DNA of 64,000 nucleotides from DATJPR01 sp963843525. GTDB taxonomy: Bacteria > Bacteroidota > Ignavibacteria > UBA10030 > UBA6906. Below the pieces are notes generated by a model. It was given only the letters and a program-made list of their open reading frames with translations. It was not told the origin of the DNA and searched no databases. A program made the position numbers and the translations under genes. Shown here piece by piece: positions 52,060-60,982 of the stretch (the first letter of the stretch is position 1; each line of letters begins with the position of its first letter). The stretch is from assembly GCA_963843525.1 (NCBI GenBank), contig CAWJKM010000009.1, positions 124,001-188,000 of the forward strand, given 5' to 3'.

Positions 52060-54555
52060 ATGACCCGAACCTGGATTCTCATCCTGATGACATCAGTGCT
52101 CGGCGCACGCATGGCGGGACAGACCATTCCAGCGGACGATTCCCTGCGCATGAATGAGAAGGGGTACTACGAAATGCCGGGGCTCAATGTCATGCTGTTC
52201 GATGACTTCTATCCTGAAGGACATCAGGGGGGTCTGACCATCATCCAGGCGGGGGTTCGCATTGCAGCAAACGGCGACGTGCGACTCGAGCCCACCCCGG
52301 GTCAGTGGTCCCCCGTTCCGGTGGTTCGGAAGAGAAACTCCCTTCCCGGGAATGGAATGATCTCCGTGAGACTTTCCTATCCGGACTCGAGCAAAGACCG
52401 GAAGGGCTATAACCCCATCGTCTACCCTGATCTCCGGTTCGCGTATACCGTGAGGACACAGGCAATCGGCAAAAGCATCAAACTCACCGTGGATCTGGAC
52501 ACTCTCCTCCCGACCAAATGGATCGGCAGGGTGGGGTTCAATCTGGAACTCTTTCCCGGCCTGTATTTCGGTGAGCACTACCTGATGGATGGAATTTCCG
52601 GAATCTTTCCGCGCCAGGCGGATGGACCGATGAAGAGGGATGAGGACGGCAACCTGCAGCCGGTCCCTCTCGCTTCGGGGAAAAGACTCGTTGTCGCGCC
52701 CGACGAACTGAACAAGGAGCTCATTATTGAGAGCGAGGGAAACGACCTGCAACTTTACGACGGGAGAGGACTGTATAACAACGGCTGGTTCGTCGTACGA
52801 TCGACCGTACGCCCGGGGATCACAACGGGGACAATTACGTGGATCATCACGCCCAGAGTAGAACGACACTGGCTCTCAAGGCCGGTGATCCAGGTCTCGC
52901 AGGTCGGCTATCATCCGATGCAGGCGAAATTCGCGGTGATCGAACTGGACAAGAACACCACGACGCTCGAACCAATACAACTTGTACGGGTGAATGAGAC
53001 CGGTCAATCCATCGTCGCTTCCGATGAATCACCCAAACCGTGGGGCGAATTCCTCCGGTATAAATACCTGCGGTATGATTTCAGCAATGTCAGGACCCGG
53101 GGATTGTACAAAATCCGCTACGGCGACGTGACCTCAAATGAGTTTGAAATCAAGCCCGACGTCTTTGCCACGCACGTCTGGCAGCCAACACTCGAATATT
53201 TCCTGCCGGAACAGATGTGCCATATGAGGGTCATGGACCGTTACAAAGTGTGGCACGGACTCTGCCACATGGATGATGCCCTCATGGCACCGTTGAACCA
53301 CAACCACTTTGATGGATACTATCAGCACGAATCGACCTTGACCTCATTCCATTCCGGCGATCATATCCCGGGAGTGAATGTCGGCGGATGGCACGATGCC
53401 GGAGACTATGACCTCCGTGTGGAATCACAGGCGGAAACCGTCTACAAGCTTGCCCTTGCGTATGAACTCTGGGGAGAGGATTTCGACGAGACCACGATCG
53501 ACCAGGGGAAGCGGACAGTGCAGATTCTTCAGCCTGACGGTAAACCCGATATCCTGCAGCAGGTGGAACACGGGGTCTTGTCCCTCGTCGGCGCCTACGA
53601 AAGCATGGGACGGCTCTACCGGGGGATCATTTGTCCCACGCTCCAGCAATACGTTCACCTCGGCGATGGGTCGACGATGACGGACAATCTGGTGTTCGGG
53701 GAGAATGCAACGGATCCCATTCTCCACGCGCCGCTGCCCAAGGACGACCGGCTGCTTTTCACCGAAAACAACCCATCGCATGAACTCTCCACTGCGCAAG
53801 CACTCGCGGCTGCCTCCCGCGTGCTCCGGGCGTACAACCCCGATCTCGCGAAGAGGTGCCTCGCAGTTTCCCAATCGTTGTATGTGACCGATTCCTCCGC
53901 CCGGTCACCCGAGTTGCTCAACGCTGCGGCCGAGCTCTATCTTACCACATCGGAACCGCACTATGCGGCCGTGCTCCGAAACCACCAGGACATGCTCGCG
54001 TCGCACCCCGGGGAGTTTGCAGAAGTCCTCGGCAGGGTGACGACGAAACTCCATGACCCGGCCTTCACCGCGAAAGTGCGCGATGGCGTGAAGAAAATGT
54101 ATGCGAGTGTCCGGGATGCGCAGAAGGAAAATCCTTACGGTGTGCCGTACAAGCCGTATATTTGGGGGGCGGGTTGGGGCATCCAGGCGTTCGGCGTGAC
54201 ACAGCTCTTCCTCCATCTCGGCTTTCCGGACCTGTTTCCGGCCGAGTACGCCTTCAACGCATTGAACTTCGTCCTGGGATGCCACCCCGGGGAAAACACC
54301 GCGTCCTTCGTGTCCGGAGTGGGAGTACGCTCGCTGACCGTGGCCTATGGGGCCAACCGCGACGAGTGGTCGTATATTCCCGGCGGGATCGGAAGCGGAA
54401 CGGCACTCATCCGTCCGGATTTCCCGGAGCTCAAGACGTGGCCGTACTTCTGGCAGCAGACGGAATATGTGATGGGAGGAGGGACGACCGACTTTCTCCT
54501 GCTTGCGATCGGCGCTGACAGGCTCTTGAACGCAGAGACGGCGAAGAGTCGATAG
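52060..54555 (+). CDS. Glycoside hydrolase family 9 endoglucanase-like enzyme with N-terminal Ig-like (CelD_N) domain
   Basis: An 831-residue secreted enzyme (signal MTRTWILILMTSVLGARMAGQ; GAGGTAAAGC before ATG). An N-terminal region of about 270 residues precedes the CelD_N immunoglobulin-like domain (about 285-385, IQVSQVGYHPMQAKFAVIELD). The (alpha/alpha)6 GH9 barrel follows with the catalytic base region GGWHDAGDYDLR, then NPSHELSTAQALAAASRVLRAYNPD and the C-terminal GCHPGENTASFVSGVG with the expected acid region near the end. GH9 enzymes cleave beta-1,4-glucans. The extra N-terminal domain is not recognised and could be a binding module. It is the second gene after the MFS transporter. 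Confidence 0.9.
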   Translation: MTRTWILILMTSVLGARMAGQTIPADDSLRMNEKGYYEMPGLNVMLFDDFYPEGHQGGLTIIQAGVRIAANGDVRLEPTPGQWSPVPVVRKRNSLPGNGMISVRLSYPDSSKDRKGYNPIVYPDLRFAYTVRTQAIGKSIKLTVDLDTLLPTKWIGRVGFNLELFPGLYFGEHYLMDGISGIFPRQADGPMKRDEDGNLQPVPLASGKRLVVAPDELNKELIIESEGNDLQLYDGRGLYNNGWFVVRSTVRPGITTGTITWIITPRVERHWLSRPVIQVSQVGYHPMQAKFAVIELDKNTTTLEPIQLVRVNETGQSIVASDESPKPWGEFLRYKYLRYDFSNVRTRGLYKIRYGDVTSNEFEIKPDVFATHVWQPTLEYFLPEQMCHMRVMDRYKVWHGLCHMDDALMAPLNHNHFDGYYQHESTLTSFHSGDHIPGVNVGGWHDAGDYDLRVESQAETVYKLALAYELWGEDFDETTIDQGKRTVQILQPDGKPDILQQVEHGVLSLVGAYESMGRLYRGIICPTLQQYVHLGDGSTMTDNLVFGENATDPILHAPLPKDDRLLFTENNPSHELSTAQALAAASRVLRAYNPDLAKRCLAVSQSLYVTDSSARSPELLNAAAELYLTTSEPHYAAVLRNHQDMLASHPGEFAEVLGRVTTKLHDPAFTAKVRDGVKKMYASVRDAQKENPYGVPYKPYIWGAGWGIQAFGVTQLFLHLGFPDLFPAEYAFNALNFVLGCHPGENTASFVSGVGVRSLTVAYGANRDEWSYIPGGIGSGTALIRPDFPELKTWPYFWQQTEYVMGGGTTDFLLLAIGADRLLNAETAKSR

Positions 54556-54580
54556 AGTAGGACGCAGGATGAAAGCGGGC

Positions 54581-54620
54581 TCCCAGTCTCCCAGTCTCCC
54601 AGTCTCCCAGTCTCCGAGTC
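54581..54620. repeat. Five-copy 8-bp tandem array (unit TCCCAGTC)
   Basis: Four exact TCCCAGTC units and a last TCCGAGTC, directly between convergent GH9 and epimerase genes. It is the reverse complement of the unit at 2646-2685. Confidence 0.85.
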
Positions 54621-54631
54621 CCCCTTCTCCG

Positions 54632-56011
54632 TCACTCCTTTGCCCCTCCCTCAAGCCTGCGGATGCAATTGATGATCGCCCGTGAGGTGTGGTAATTGCA
54701 TTTCCAGATCGTCGACTTCGCCGATTTCACGTTCGCCGGAACGATGTCCGTCCCGCCCCAGTACCATCCACCATGTTCATGGTCGATGAGATACTTCTCA
54801 CAATACGACCATTGCGCAACGAAAAACTTTTCATAGTTCAGCGGGTCGTGGGGAAACATCTGAGACATCATGAGGCAGGAGTTCAAAGTTTCGAGCTGCC
54901 CCCACCACTCTTTTGTTTTCATGACAATCGTAGGTTCGCTCTTACCTTTGAAGTAGTATCCGCCATCAAACACTCCCCCATGTTCTTTGTCCCAACCGTA
55001 TTTCAAAGAGTGATCCACCATCTTCTTTGCAATGCGAAGGGTCTTCGTGTCATTCTTGAGACCGAGGGCCTTCGACGCCTCGAGCAGAAGGTATCCGGTC
55101 TCAATATCGTGACCGAATGAAACATGGTCAAGAAAGAGGTCCCGCCGACTAATATCACCACTCGTATCACGTCGGGACACCGGCGTCAGATCACGTTGAA
55201 AGTACAGCTTCAGGTATCCCTTCTCCGTGACCATCCGATCACGGACCACCTGAAGCATTTCCTCGAGACGTTTACGAACCAGCGGGTCCGGCCACACGGT
55301 GTAGAGTTCGGTCAAACACTCAAGGATATGGATCGAGGAATTCTGGTCCTTGGGGGGCGTTTCGTGGTATCCGTCGACAAACGGGGCACCCTCCCTGGAA
55401 AGAAACTGGAAGTACCCGCCGTACACAGAATCGTGACTGTGTGCCTCGAGCCAGCGAAACGTTTCCTGTGCAAGGTGTAGCGCAGCGGTATCCTTCCAGG
55501 TCCTGTAATACGCAGCAAGACCATAGATCGCGAATGCATTGCCGTAAGCCTGCTTGATGATCTCGCCTCCCGGATCGATCACCTTCCCCTCGCGGTCAAC
55601 CAGATCATAAAACCCGCCGTATTGTTTGTCCCACATGACATCCTTCAGGAATTTCACCCCGTGAGCAGCGTACGGGCGGAGAGGTTGGAATTGAGGGAAG
55701 TAGAAAGCCCCATTCGAGATCGACCAGACGTGACGGGCCTGCGTCACAATCATTTTGGTTTGTTCACCGTCCACACGCCACTCATAGTTGAGATCGCTGA
55801 GGTAACCACCGTACACGGTGTCGACGCAGAGGGGATACCACAAGCGAAATTCATCCTTCAGTTCCTCCTTCATCTGCGCTTCGATGGACGCGTTTGCTTT
55901 TCGCGTCGCCTCAGGCCCCGGCTGCGAGGTTCCCAATACCGGGAGAAACAGAACGAGGATGAAGAACAATACTCTGGTGAGTATTCGGGCTGGCGGGATG
56001 CAGAGAGTCAT
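54632..56011 (-). CDS. Secreted AGE-family epimerase, cellobiose 2-epimerase-like
   Basis: A 459-residue protein. The ATG at 56011 opens a signal peptide (ILTRVLFFILVLFLPVLGTSQ); a GTG/ATG further upstream is less likely. The (alpha/alpha)6 fold has family landmarks: YGGYLSDLNYEWR, HETPPKDQNSSIHILECLTELY, FGHDIETGYLLLEAS, KTKEWWGQLETLNSCLMM and DHEHGGWYWG. These match cellobiose 2-epimerases, which convert glucose at the reducing end of beta-1,4 oligosaccharides to mannose, more than N-acylglucosamine 2-epimerases. Most characterised members are cytoplasmic, so an export signal is unusual. It is convergent with the GH9 gene, which could supply cello-oligosaccharides. Confidence 0.85.
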   Translation of the reverse strand: MTLCIPPARILTRVLFFILVLFLPVLGTSQPGPEATRKANASIEAQMKEELKDEFRLWYPLCVDTVYGGYLSDLNYEWRVDGEQTKMIVTQARHVWSISNGAFYFPQFQPLRPYAAHGVKFLKDVMWDKQYGGFYDLVDREGKVIDPGGEIIKQAYGNAFAIYGLAAYYRTWKDTAALHLAQETFRWLEAHSHDSVYGGYFQFLSREGAPFVDGYHETPPKDQNSSIHILECLTELYTVWPDPLVRKRLEEMLQVVRDRMVTEKGYLKLYFQRDLTPVSRRDTSGDISRRDLFLDHVSFGHDIETGYLLLEASKALGLKNDTKTLRIAKKMVDHSLKYGWDKEHGGVFDGGYYFKGKSEPTIVMKTKEWWGQLETLNSCLMMSQMFPHDPLNYEKFFVAQWSYCEKYLIDHEHGGWYWGGTDIVPANVKSAKSTIWKCNYHTSRAIINCIRRLEGGAKE

Positions 56012-56104
56012 AGGATTCACGTAACCTTGTGGGGAATTTGAGAAAGGAACAGTGCCCTTGAGCACGGCTTTCCGGACAGCACCGGAGGCTCACATCGATG
56101 TGCG

Positions 56105-56431
56105 TTATACCGGGGATTCCACAGCATTGCACACCCATCCGAATCCTGCAAAGGACAACAGAAAGAAAAGCAACGAGAGGATTCCAAGAAGTATGGCGAG
56201 TACGATTTTGCCCTCCCGTTTGGCAATCATCGCGCGTGCGCCATTCGCAATCGTGAGCGTCACCATGATCGCCATGAACAGCACATTAAAACCGATATGC
56301 TGGGTGCGGGGTGGACTCAAAATCAAGAAGATTGTTGCGATGAGACAACTTCCGAAGACCAGAACCAGGACAAGTTTCTCCTTCCCTGGAATCTCCCCTG
56401 CCTGCCTGGGCGATTCAGACCTCGTCGACAT
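56105..56431 (-). CDS. Small membrane protein of unknown function
   Basis: A 108-residue protein with a strong ribosome binding site (AAAGGAGGG) before its ATG at 56431. Three hydrophobic segments are visible: LVLVLVFGSCLIATIFLIL, FNVLFMAIMVTLTIANG and IVLAILLGILSLLFFLLSFAGFGWV. No conserved motif is recognised. It lies between two minus-strand genes and is likely in one transcript with the AGE epimerase. Confidence 0.7.
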   Translation of the reverse strand: MSTRSESPRQAGEIPGKEKLVLVLVFGSCLIATIFLILSPPRTQHIGFNVLFMAIMVTLTIANGARAMIAKREGKIVLAILLGILSLLFFLLSFAGFGWVCNAVESPV

Positions 56432-56807
56432 GGATCGTCCCTCCTTTCTCTGATCACCTCCAGACTCTTACTCTCCATCACGAGTCCCATCTGCTCCGAC
56501 ATAAACCGTCAAGGCCATCTCGTAGTCACGATGTATTGTCCGGAGGCCAGGAAATCCTCAGACGAGTCAACCGGACTCAAAAGGTGCTTTTTGGAAGATT
56601 CTGTGAAGACAGGAATCGCATCCATTCAGACATGTAAACTATTGATTCACTTCGAGATTGTCAATTCGATTTGCAGGTTTGCATTGGACGACCGTGGCCA
56701 CAATGGAGCCTGCACAATTTCGAGTGTTTTCCATCAAACGCGCAGGACCTGGAGAGGATCTCCGACAAGACGAAAAGGCGGGACGGCGGGCGGAGGGAAA
56801 GCGGCTG
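56432..56807. other. Intergenic stretch upstream of the small membrane protein
   Basis: About 376 bases between the DUF5916-type gene and the small membrane protein gene. No coding sequence, terminator or clear operator is seen; the promoter of the membrane-protein gene should lie here. Confidence 0.5.
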
Positions 56808-59057
56808 TTATGTCCTCCAGAGGTATTGAAGCTTGAGGAAGTATTGACGGGCCGTTTGACGAATCCCGAACGTGGGCCCAAAGTCCGTCAGGCTATGTGT
56901 CGATCCGGCGTAAAAAATAGTGAAGGGGTTCAGCTTGTAGCTGAAGAGCGGGTCGATTTCGAACGCTTTATTGAACCCATCATACTGACCGATGAGGCGG
57001 ACAAACACATCTCTGTTGAATTGATAGATCCCGACACACCGGGCGATATACCCGTCGAAAAGAAGCTCATGCGTGTTAACGTCGGAAAGCCTTGAACGAG
57101 AAAACGAGAGGTCGACTTCCAGCTTTGCGACAGGCTTCAACGTCAGACTTGCGGACAGGACATGCCCGTAGCCCAAGGAAGGGTCGTCTGCACGGTAGAT
57201 AAACTTCCCGAGCTGGACGTCTATGGAAGTCGAGATCTCGCTGGTCGGATGGGAGTTCACCGCAAGCTCCCCACGGTTGACCCCATAGAAGCGCACTCCG
57301 TGAAACAGTTCCTCATTATAGAGTACGTAGACACCGGAGAGGTACGTCTGACTTTTTAGAGTAAGGTCCGTGCCAACGATCGCCCAGCGTTCCTTGCGCA
57401 GGTCGTCGGAGTTGAAATGCATTACCCCCTGCAGAAAGACATCGCCCTGATCAAGAAGAGACCCGTTCGGATAGAAGTTATAGTAGTTCATGGCATTCAC
57501 GGTCCGTAAGTCGTTGGCCGTCACAAAGCCGTCCTGCGTCTGAAAGGTCGGAGAAAAGTCCTGATAGGAAATGCGGAAGCCGTAATCCCGGGCGTCACGA
57601 CGCAACTGGGTGAAAATCCCCGTCCCGCCGAACGATTGCCCGTCGAACGATTTTGTGCGGCCGGTGGATCCATAATCCCCGTTGTCGCTGTAGAGCGATG
57701 TGTCGTTCACCTCCTTGGTATTGGAGAAAAGGGCCTGGCCAAGAAATGTGTAGTTGTCTCCAAAAAAGAAGTTCCAGTCGACCCCGCCGGCATAATTGTG
57801 GCCGTCGGAAAGGTTCCTTGTCGTCGCCAGCGCTCCGACAAACGACTGCGTGCCGAAGTCGTATTTCGCACGAACGATATTGGAGAACGACCTGAGCGAA
57901 GATCCGAAGAACGAGCTTCCTTCTTCCCCCGGGACAATAAACGGAGTATTACGGTCCTCGGCACCAAGATACGCAAACGTCCAATGCCGGGACTTGGATA
58001 TCATTTTCACCGCGGCAAGCGGATTATTGATCATGCGGGAGTAAAATGCCGTGGTCTGCGTTGTGAACAGGTCGGCGCCGTCGAGAAAGAACGGTCGTTT
58101 CTCCGGATAGAAGATCGCGAATGTCGTGTTCACGCTCAGTTGCGTCGCATCGGATTCCACCTGACTGAAGTCCGGGTTCACGACCGCTTCGAGGGTCAAA
58201 CTCGGATCGGGGGCATATTTCAAACTTCCCCCGAATCGGCCTTTCACTTTCTCGCTGGTGAATCCTGAACCCGGGTCGTTTTCATCACTGAGATTCCCGG
58301 ACTCGTATCCCATCGCGTACGGCAGCATATCCAGCGATGCGGTCGACTCAATGCCGGTCAATCCCTTCAGTGTCCCCCCCTGGCAGATCGTACACGGATC
58401 GTTCCGGTCCACGGGAGTCCAGGAATTCTGATACCGGCTGTCCCGCGGATAATTCCGGATGATCATCATCGACCAATCCTGTGTTTCCGTGGTCGGGAAG
58501 TGGATGCTCTTGAACGGGACGGCGATTTCTACGGTGTAACCGGTGTCGTTGACGGCCGCGTGTGAATACCAGACGGCATCCCAGCTGGGATCCTCGTTGT
58601 TCGAGGTACGCATCAGATCCCCTTGAATCCCCAGAGGGTTTACAACAAACTCGTACGCACGTTGGTTGTCCCGGTACGTATCGAGAGCGACAAAAACGAA
58701 GTCATCCTCGAAATTGTTATCCCTGTCCGACACGTGGGCACGGATGGCTGAGGGGTTGGAGTCCTGACATGCGAATCCAAAATAGAGGTAATCGGCATTG
58801 TAGAGGATTTTCACCCATGTCCTCATCTTCGCAGGCGTGTTCTCCCCCGGCTGGATCTCGAACGGACATTCGACCGTGGGAGCGAGGCGCCATTGGGGAT
58901 CGCTGAGCCTGCCGGTAAGGTCGATCTCCCCCTGGATCCTGACGGCGCCGACGGAAAAGTCACGCTGGTTCTTCGAGAGCTGGGCAAGCCCCGGCCCCGA
59001 TCCTGCGGAGATTACTGCCATAAGAAAAGTGAGGAGGAAGGCGTTCCCAAGTTTCAA
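56808..59057 (-). CDS. Outer-membrane protein with CBM9-like and DUF5916 domains
   Basis: A 749-residue exported protein. The start is taken as TTG at 59057: AAAAGGGG lies nine bases before it and MKLGNAFLLTFLMAVISAGSGPGLAQ is a convincing signal peptide; upstream in-frame codons give a non-signal extension. The N-terminal domain (about 30-230: GRLSDPQWRLAPTVE, YNADYLYFGFACQDSN, YTVEIAVPFKSIHF) resembles CBM9-like carbohydrate-binding domains. The rest is the DUF5916 beta-barrel-like domain (NPDFSQVESDATQLSVNT, FYPEKRPFFLDGADLF) ending in strand-rich repeats and a terminal LKLQYLWRT typical of outer-membrane barrels. Function is unknown; a glycan- or protein-handling outer-membrane role is an inference. 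Confidence 0.82.
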   Translation of the reverse strand: MKLGNAFLLTFLMAVISAGSGPGLAQLSKNQRDFSVGAVRIQGEIDLTGRLSDPQWRLAPTVECPFEIQPGENTPAKMRTWVKILYNADYLYFGFACQDSNPSAIRAHVSDRDNNFEDDFVFVALDTYRDNQRAYEFVVNPLGIQGDLMRTSNNEDPSWDAVWYSHAAVNDTGYTVEIAVPFKSIHFPTTETQDWSMMIIRNYPRDSRYQNSWTPVDRNDPCTICQGGTLKGLTGIESTASLDMLPYAMGYESGNLSDENDPGSGFTSEKVKGRFGGSLKYAPDPSLTLEAVVNPDFSQVESDATQLSVNTTFAIFYPEKRPFFLDGADLFTTQTTAFYSRMINNPLAAVKMISKSRHWTFAYLGAEDRNTPFIVPGEEGSSFFGSSLRSFSNIVRAKYDFGTQSFVGALATTRNLSDGHNYAGGVDWNFFFGDNYTFLGQALFSNTKEVNDTSLYSDNGDYGSTGRTKSFDGQSFGGTGIFTQLRRDARDYGFRISYQDFSPTFQTQDGFVTANDLRTVNAMNYYNFYPNGSLLDQGDVFLQGVMHFNSDDLRKERWAIVGTDLTLKSQTYLSGVYVLYNEELFHGVRFYGVNRGELAVNSHPTSEISTSIDVQLGKFIYRADDPSLGYGHVLSASLTLKPVAKLEVDLSFSRSRLSDVNTHELLFDGYIARCVGIYQFNRDVFVRLIGQYDGFNKAFEIDPLFSYKLNPFTIFYAGSTHSLTDFGPTFGIRQTARQYFLKLQYLWRT

Positions 59058-59258
59058 GCGGCATACCCCTTTTATGGTCACAATACGCGAAATCAGGCCC
59101 AAGGTTGCGTACGGAAGAGAGCGCGCCTCCGACCCTTCACATTTCCTCAATCCATCAAACCTCGACCCCTGTCGGATTGTCAAAGTATGAGAACCCGCTA
59201 CGGGGGGACTCACTGCCCCCCTTTTGCACATCAGTTGAAGCAAAACCCGGAATAGACG

Positions 59259-60056
59259 ATGACAATACTGACCACTGAAAACCTGACAAGAGCGTATGGA
59301 TCCTTGACCGCAGTAGATCGACTAAACATATCGGTGGAGGGAGGTGAAGTGTTTGGATTGCTGGGTCCGAATGGCGCCGGAAAAACCACAGTCCTCAAGA
59401 TGCTCACGACATTGCTCCCACCGACCGAGGGGACTGCAAGAATAAACGGTTTGGACATTACCCGCAACGCGGCACAGGTACGAAGGATCATCGGCTATGT
59501 ACCGCAGCTCCTTTCCGCCGACGGATTGCTGACGGGCAGGGAAAATCTTGAGGTCTTCGCGCGGCTCTATGATATCCCCCGCACGGATCGCCTGCCGCGA
59601 ATCCGGGACGCGCTCCGTTTCATGGATCTGGAGAGTCATGCGGACAAGCTTGTCCGGACATATTCCGGCGGGTTAATCCGTCGATTGGAAATCGCCCAGA
59701 GCATGCTTCATCGACCGCGAATCCTTTTCCTTGATGAGCCGACCGTCGGTCTCGATCCCATGGCACGCCATGCCGTATGGGACAGAATCGGACAACTGCA
59801 GAAGGATTACGGCACAACAATCTTTCTGACCACGCACTACATGGAGGAAGCCGATCAGCTTTGCTCCACCGTGGCATTCATGACTCAGGGAAAAGTCACC
59901 GCGACGGGTTCGCCGGGCGACCTGAAGGAATCGATCGGAGGCAACGGTGCGACTCTCGATCAGGTTTTTGAACACTACACCGGCGACACGCTTCAAACAG
60001 GAGGGAATTACCGTGACACTGTTACAACCCGTCGTACTGCCAGAAGGCTCAGTTAA
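59259..60056 (+). CDS. ABC transporter ATP-binding protein (DrrA-like)
   Basis: A 265-residue ATPase. Walker A GPNGAGKTT, Q-loop GYVPQ, signature YSGGLIRRLE (a variant of LSGGQ with Y and L), Walker B ILFLDEPTVGLD and H-loop TTHYMEEADQ are present, in the order of DrrA/CcmA-type exporter ATPases. It overlaps the permease gene by 44 bases (60013-60056). It powers export of lipids, antibiotics or polysaccharide precursors in related systems; the substrate is unknown. The promoter should lie in the 200-base gap shared with the divergent DUF5916 gene. Confidence 0.93.
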   Translation: MTILTTENLTRAYGSLTAVDRLNISVEGGEVFGLLGPNGAGKTTVLKMLTTLLPPTEGTARINGLDITRNAAQVRRIIGYVPQLLSADGLLTGRENLEVFARLYDIPRTDRLPRIRDALRFMDLESHADKLVRTYSGGLIRRLEIAQSMLHRPRILFLDEPTVGLDPMARHAVWDRIGQLQKDYGTTIFLTTHYMEEADQLCSTVAFMTQGKVTATGSPGDLKESIGGNGATLDQVFEHYTGDTLQTGGNYRDTVTTRRTARRLS

Positions 60057-60861
60057 CGGCAGCCCGTCGCAGGTTTATCGGCCGGCGCCGCTGCAACAGT
60101 TTCTCTCCAAGACGCTGACCATCGTCGGCCTTGAGATCAGGAAACTCCGCCACGACTCGACAGAATTGATTACCCGGGCCGTCCAGCCTGCACTCTGGCT
60201 ATTGGTCTTCGGGGAAGTGTTCACCCGTGTCCACGCAATCCCGACGGGAAACCTTCGGTATATCGATTTCATGGCACCCGGCATACTTGCCCAGAGCGTA
60301 TTGTTTATTGCCATCTTCTATGGGATCGCGATCATCTGGGAACGGGATCTTGGCATTATCCACAAGTTCCTCGTCAGCCCCACCCCGCGTGCGTCTCTTG
60401 TCCTGGGCAAAGCCCTGTCCGCCGGCGTCCGGGGCATTACCCAGGCAGTGATCATCTATCTCCTGGCTCTCATCCTCGGCGTCAAATTGAATTGGGACCC
60501 CGTCGCGCTCGTCGGGGTTTCTATCATCGTGGTCCTCGGTGCCGCCTTCTTTTCCACTTTTTCCCTTATTATTGCCTGCCTGGTGAAGACGCGCGAACGA
60601 TTCATGGGAATCGGACAGTTGATGACCATGCCGCTGTTTTTCGCCAGTAACGCCATCTATCCCATCCTCATTATGCCTGCCTGGTTGCAGATCCTCGCAC
60701 ACGGTAATCCGCTGACCTATGAAGTCGACGCTCTTCGTGCGATGATGCTGCAGGGAGGAACCAGTATGTACGGCCTCCCGTTTGATTTCGCCGTGCTGGC
60801 GGCCTCAACGACTCTTGTCGTCCTTCTCGGAGCGAAGCTCTATCCGACGGTCGTCCGGTAG
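60013..60861 (+). CDS. ABC-2 type transporter permease
   Basis: A 282-residue membrane protein. The start is GTG at 60013, with GGAGGG six bases upstream; this start lies inside the ATPase gene and suggests translational coupling. Six membrane segments are visible, with ABC-2 family features: TRAVQPALWLLVFGEVFTR, DFMAPGILAQSVLF, IIWERDLGIIHKFLVSPTPRASLVLGKALS and the downstream MTMPLFFASNAIYPI...NPLTYEVDALR. It forms the channel half of the exporter with the ATPase encoded just before it. Confidence 0.92.
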   Translation: MTLLQPVVLPEGSVNGSPSQVYRPAPLQQFLSKTLTIVGLEIRKLRHDSTELITRAVQPALWLLVFGEVFTRVHAIPTGNLRYIDFMAPGILAQSVLFIAIFYGIAIIWERDLGIIHKFLVSPTPRASLVLGKALSAGVRGITQAVIIYLLALILGVKLNWDPVALVGVSIIVVLGAAFFSTFSLIIACLVKTRERFMGIGQLMTMPLFFASNAIYPILIMPAWLQILAHGNPLTYEVDALRAMMLQGGTSMYGLPFDFAVLAASTTLVVLLGAKLYPTVVR

Positions 60862-60982
60862 GACCGGTCGTCACCCGGGCTCTTGACTATCCACGTCTGC
60901 GGCTGTATGTTAGGGTGGATTGTACCGGTTGATCGTTCTTTTCCTCTCTGGTCCGCCACCCTCTCTCTCCGCAAGAGGTCTC

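Noticed and set aside
51047..52063. 338-codon plus-strand frame inside the MFS gene
   Set aside because: Same strand but wrong frame; no membrane segments, whereas the MFS frame has twelve.
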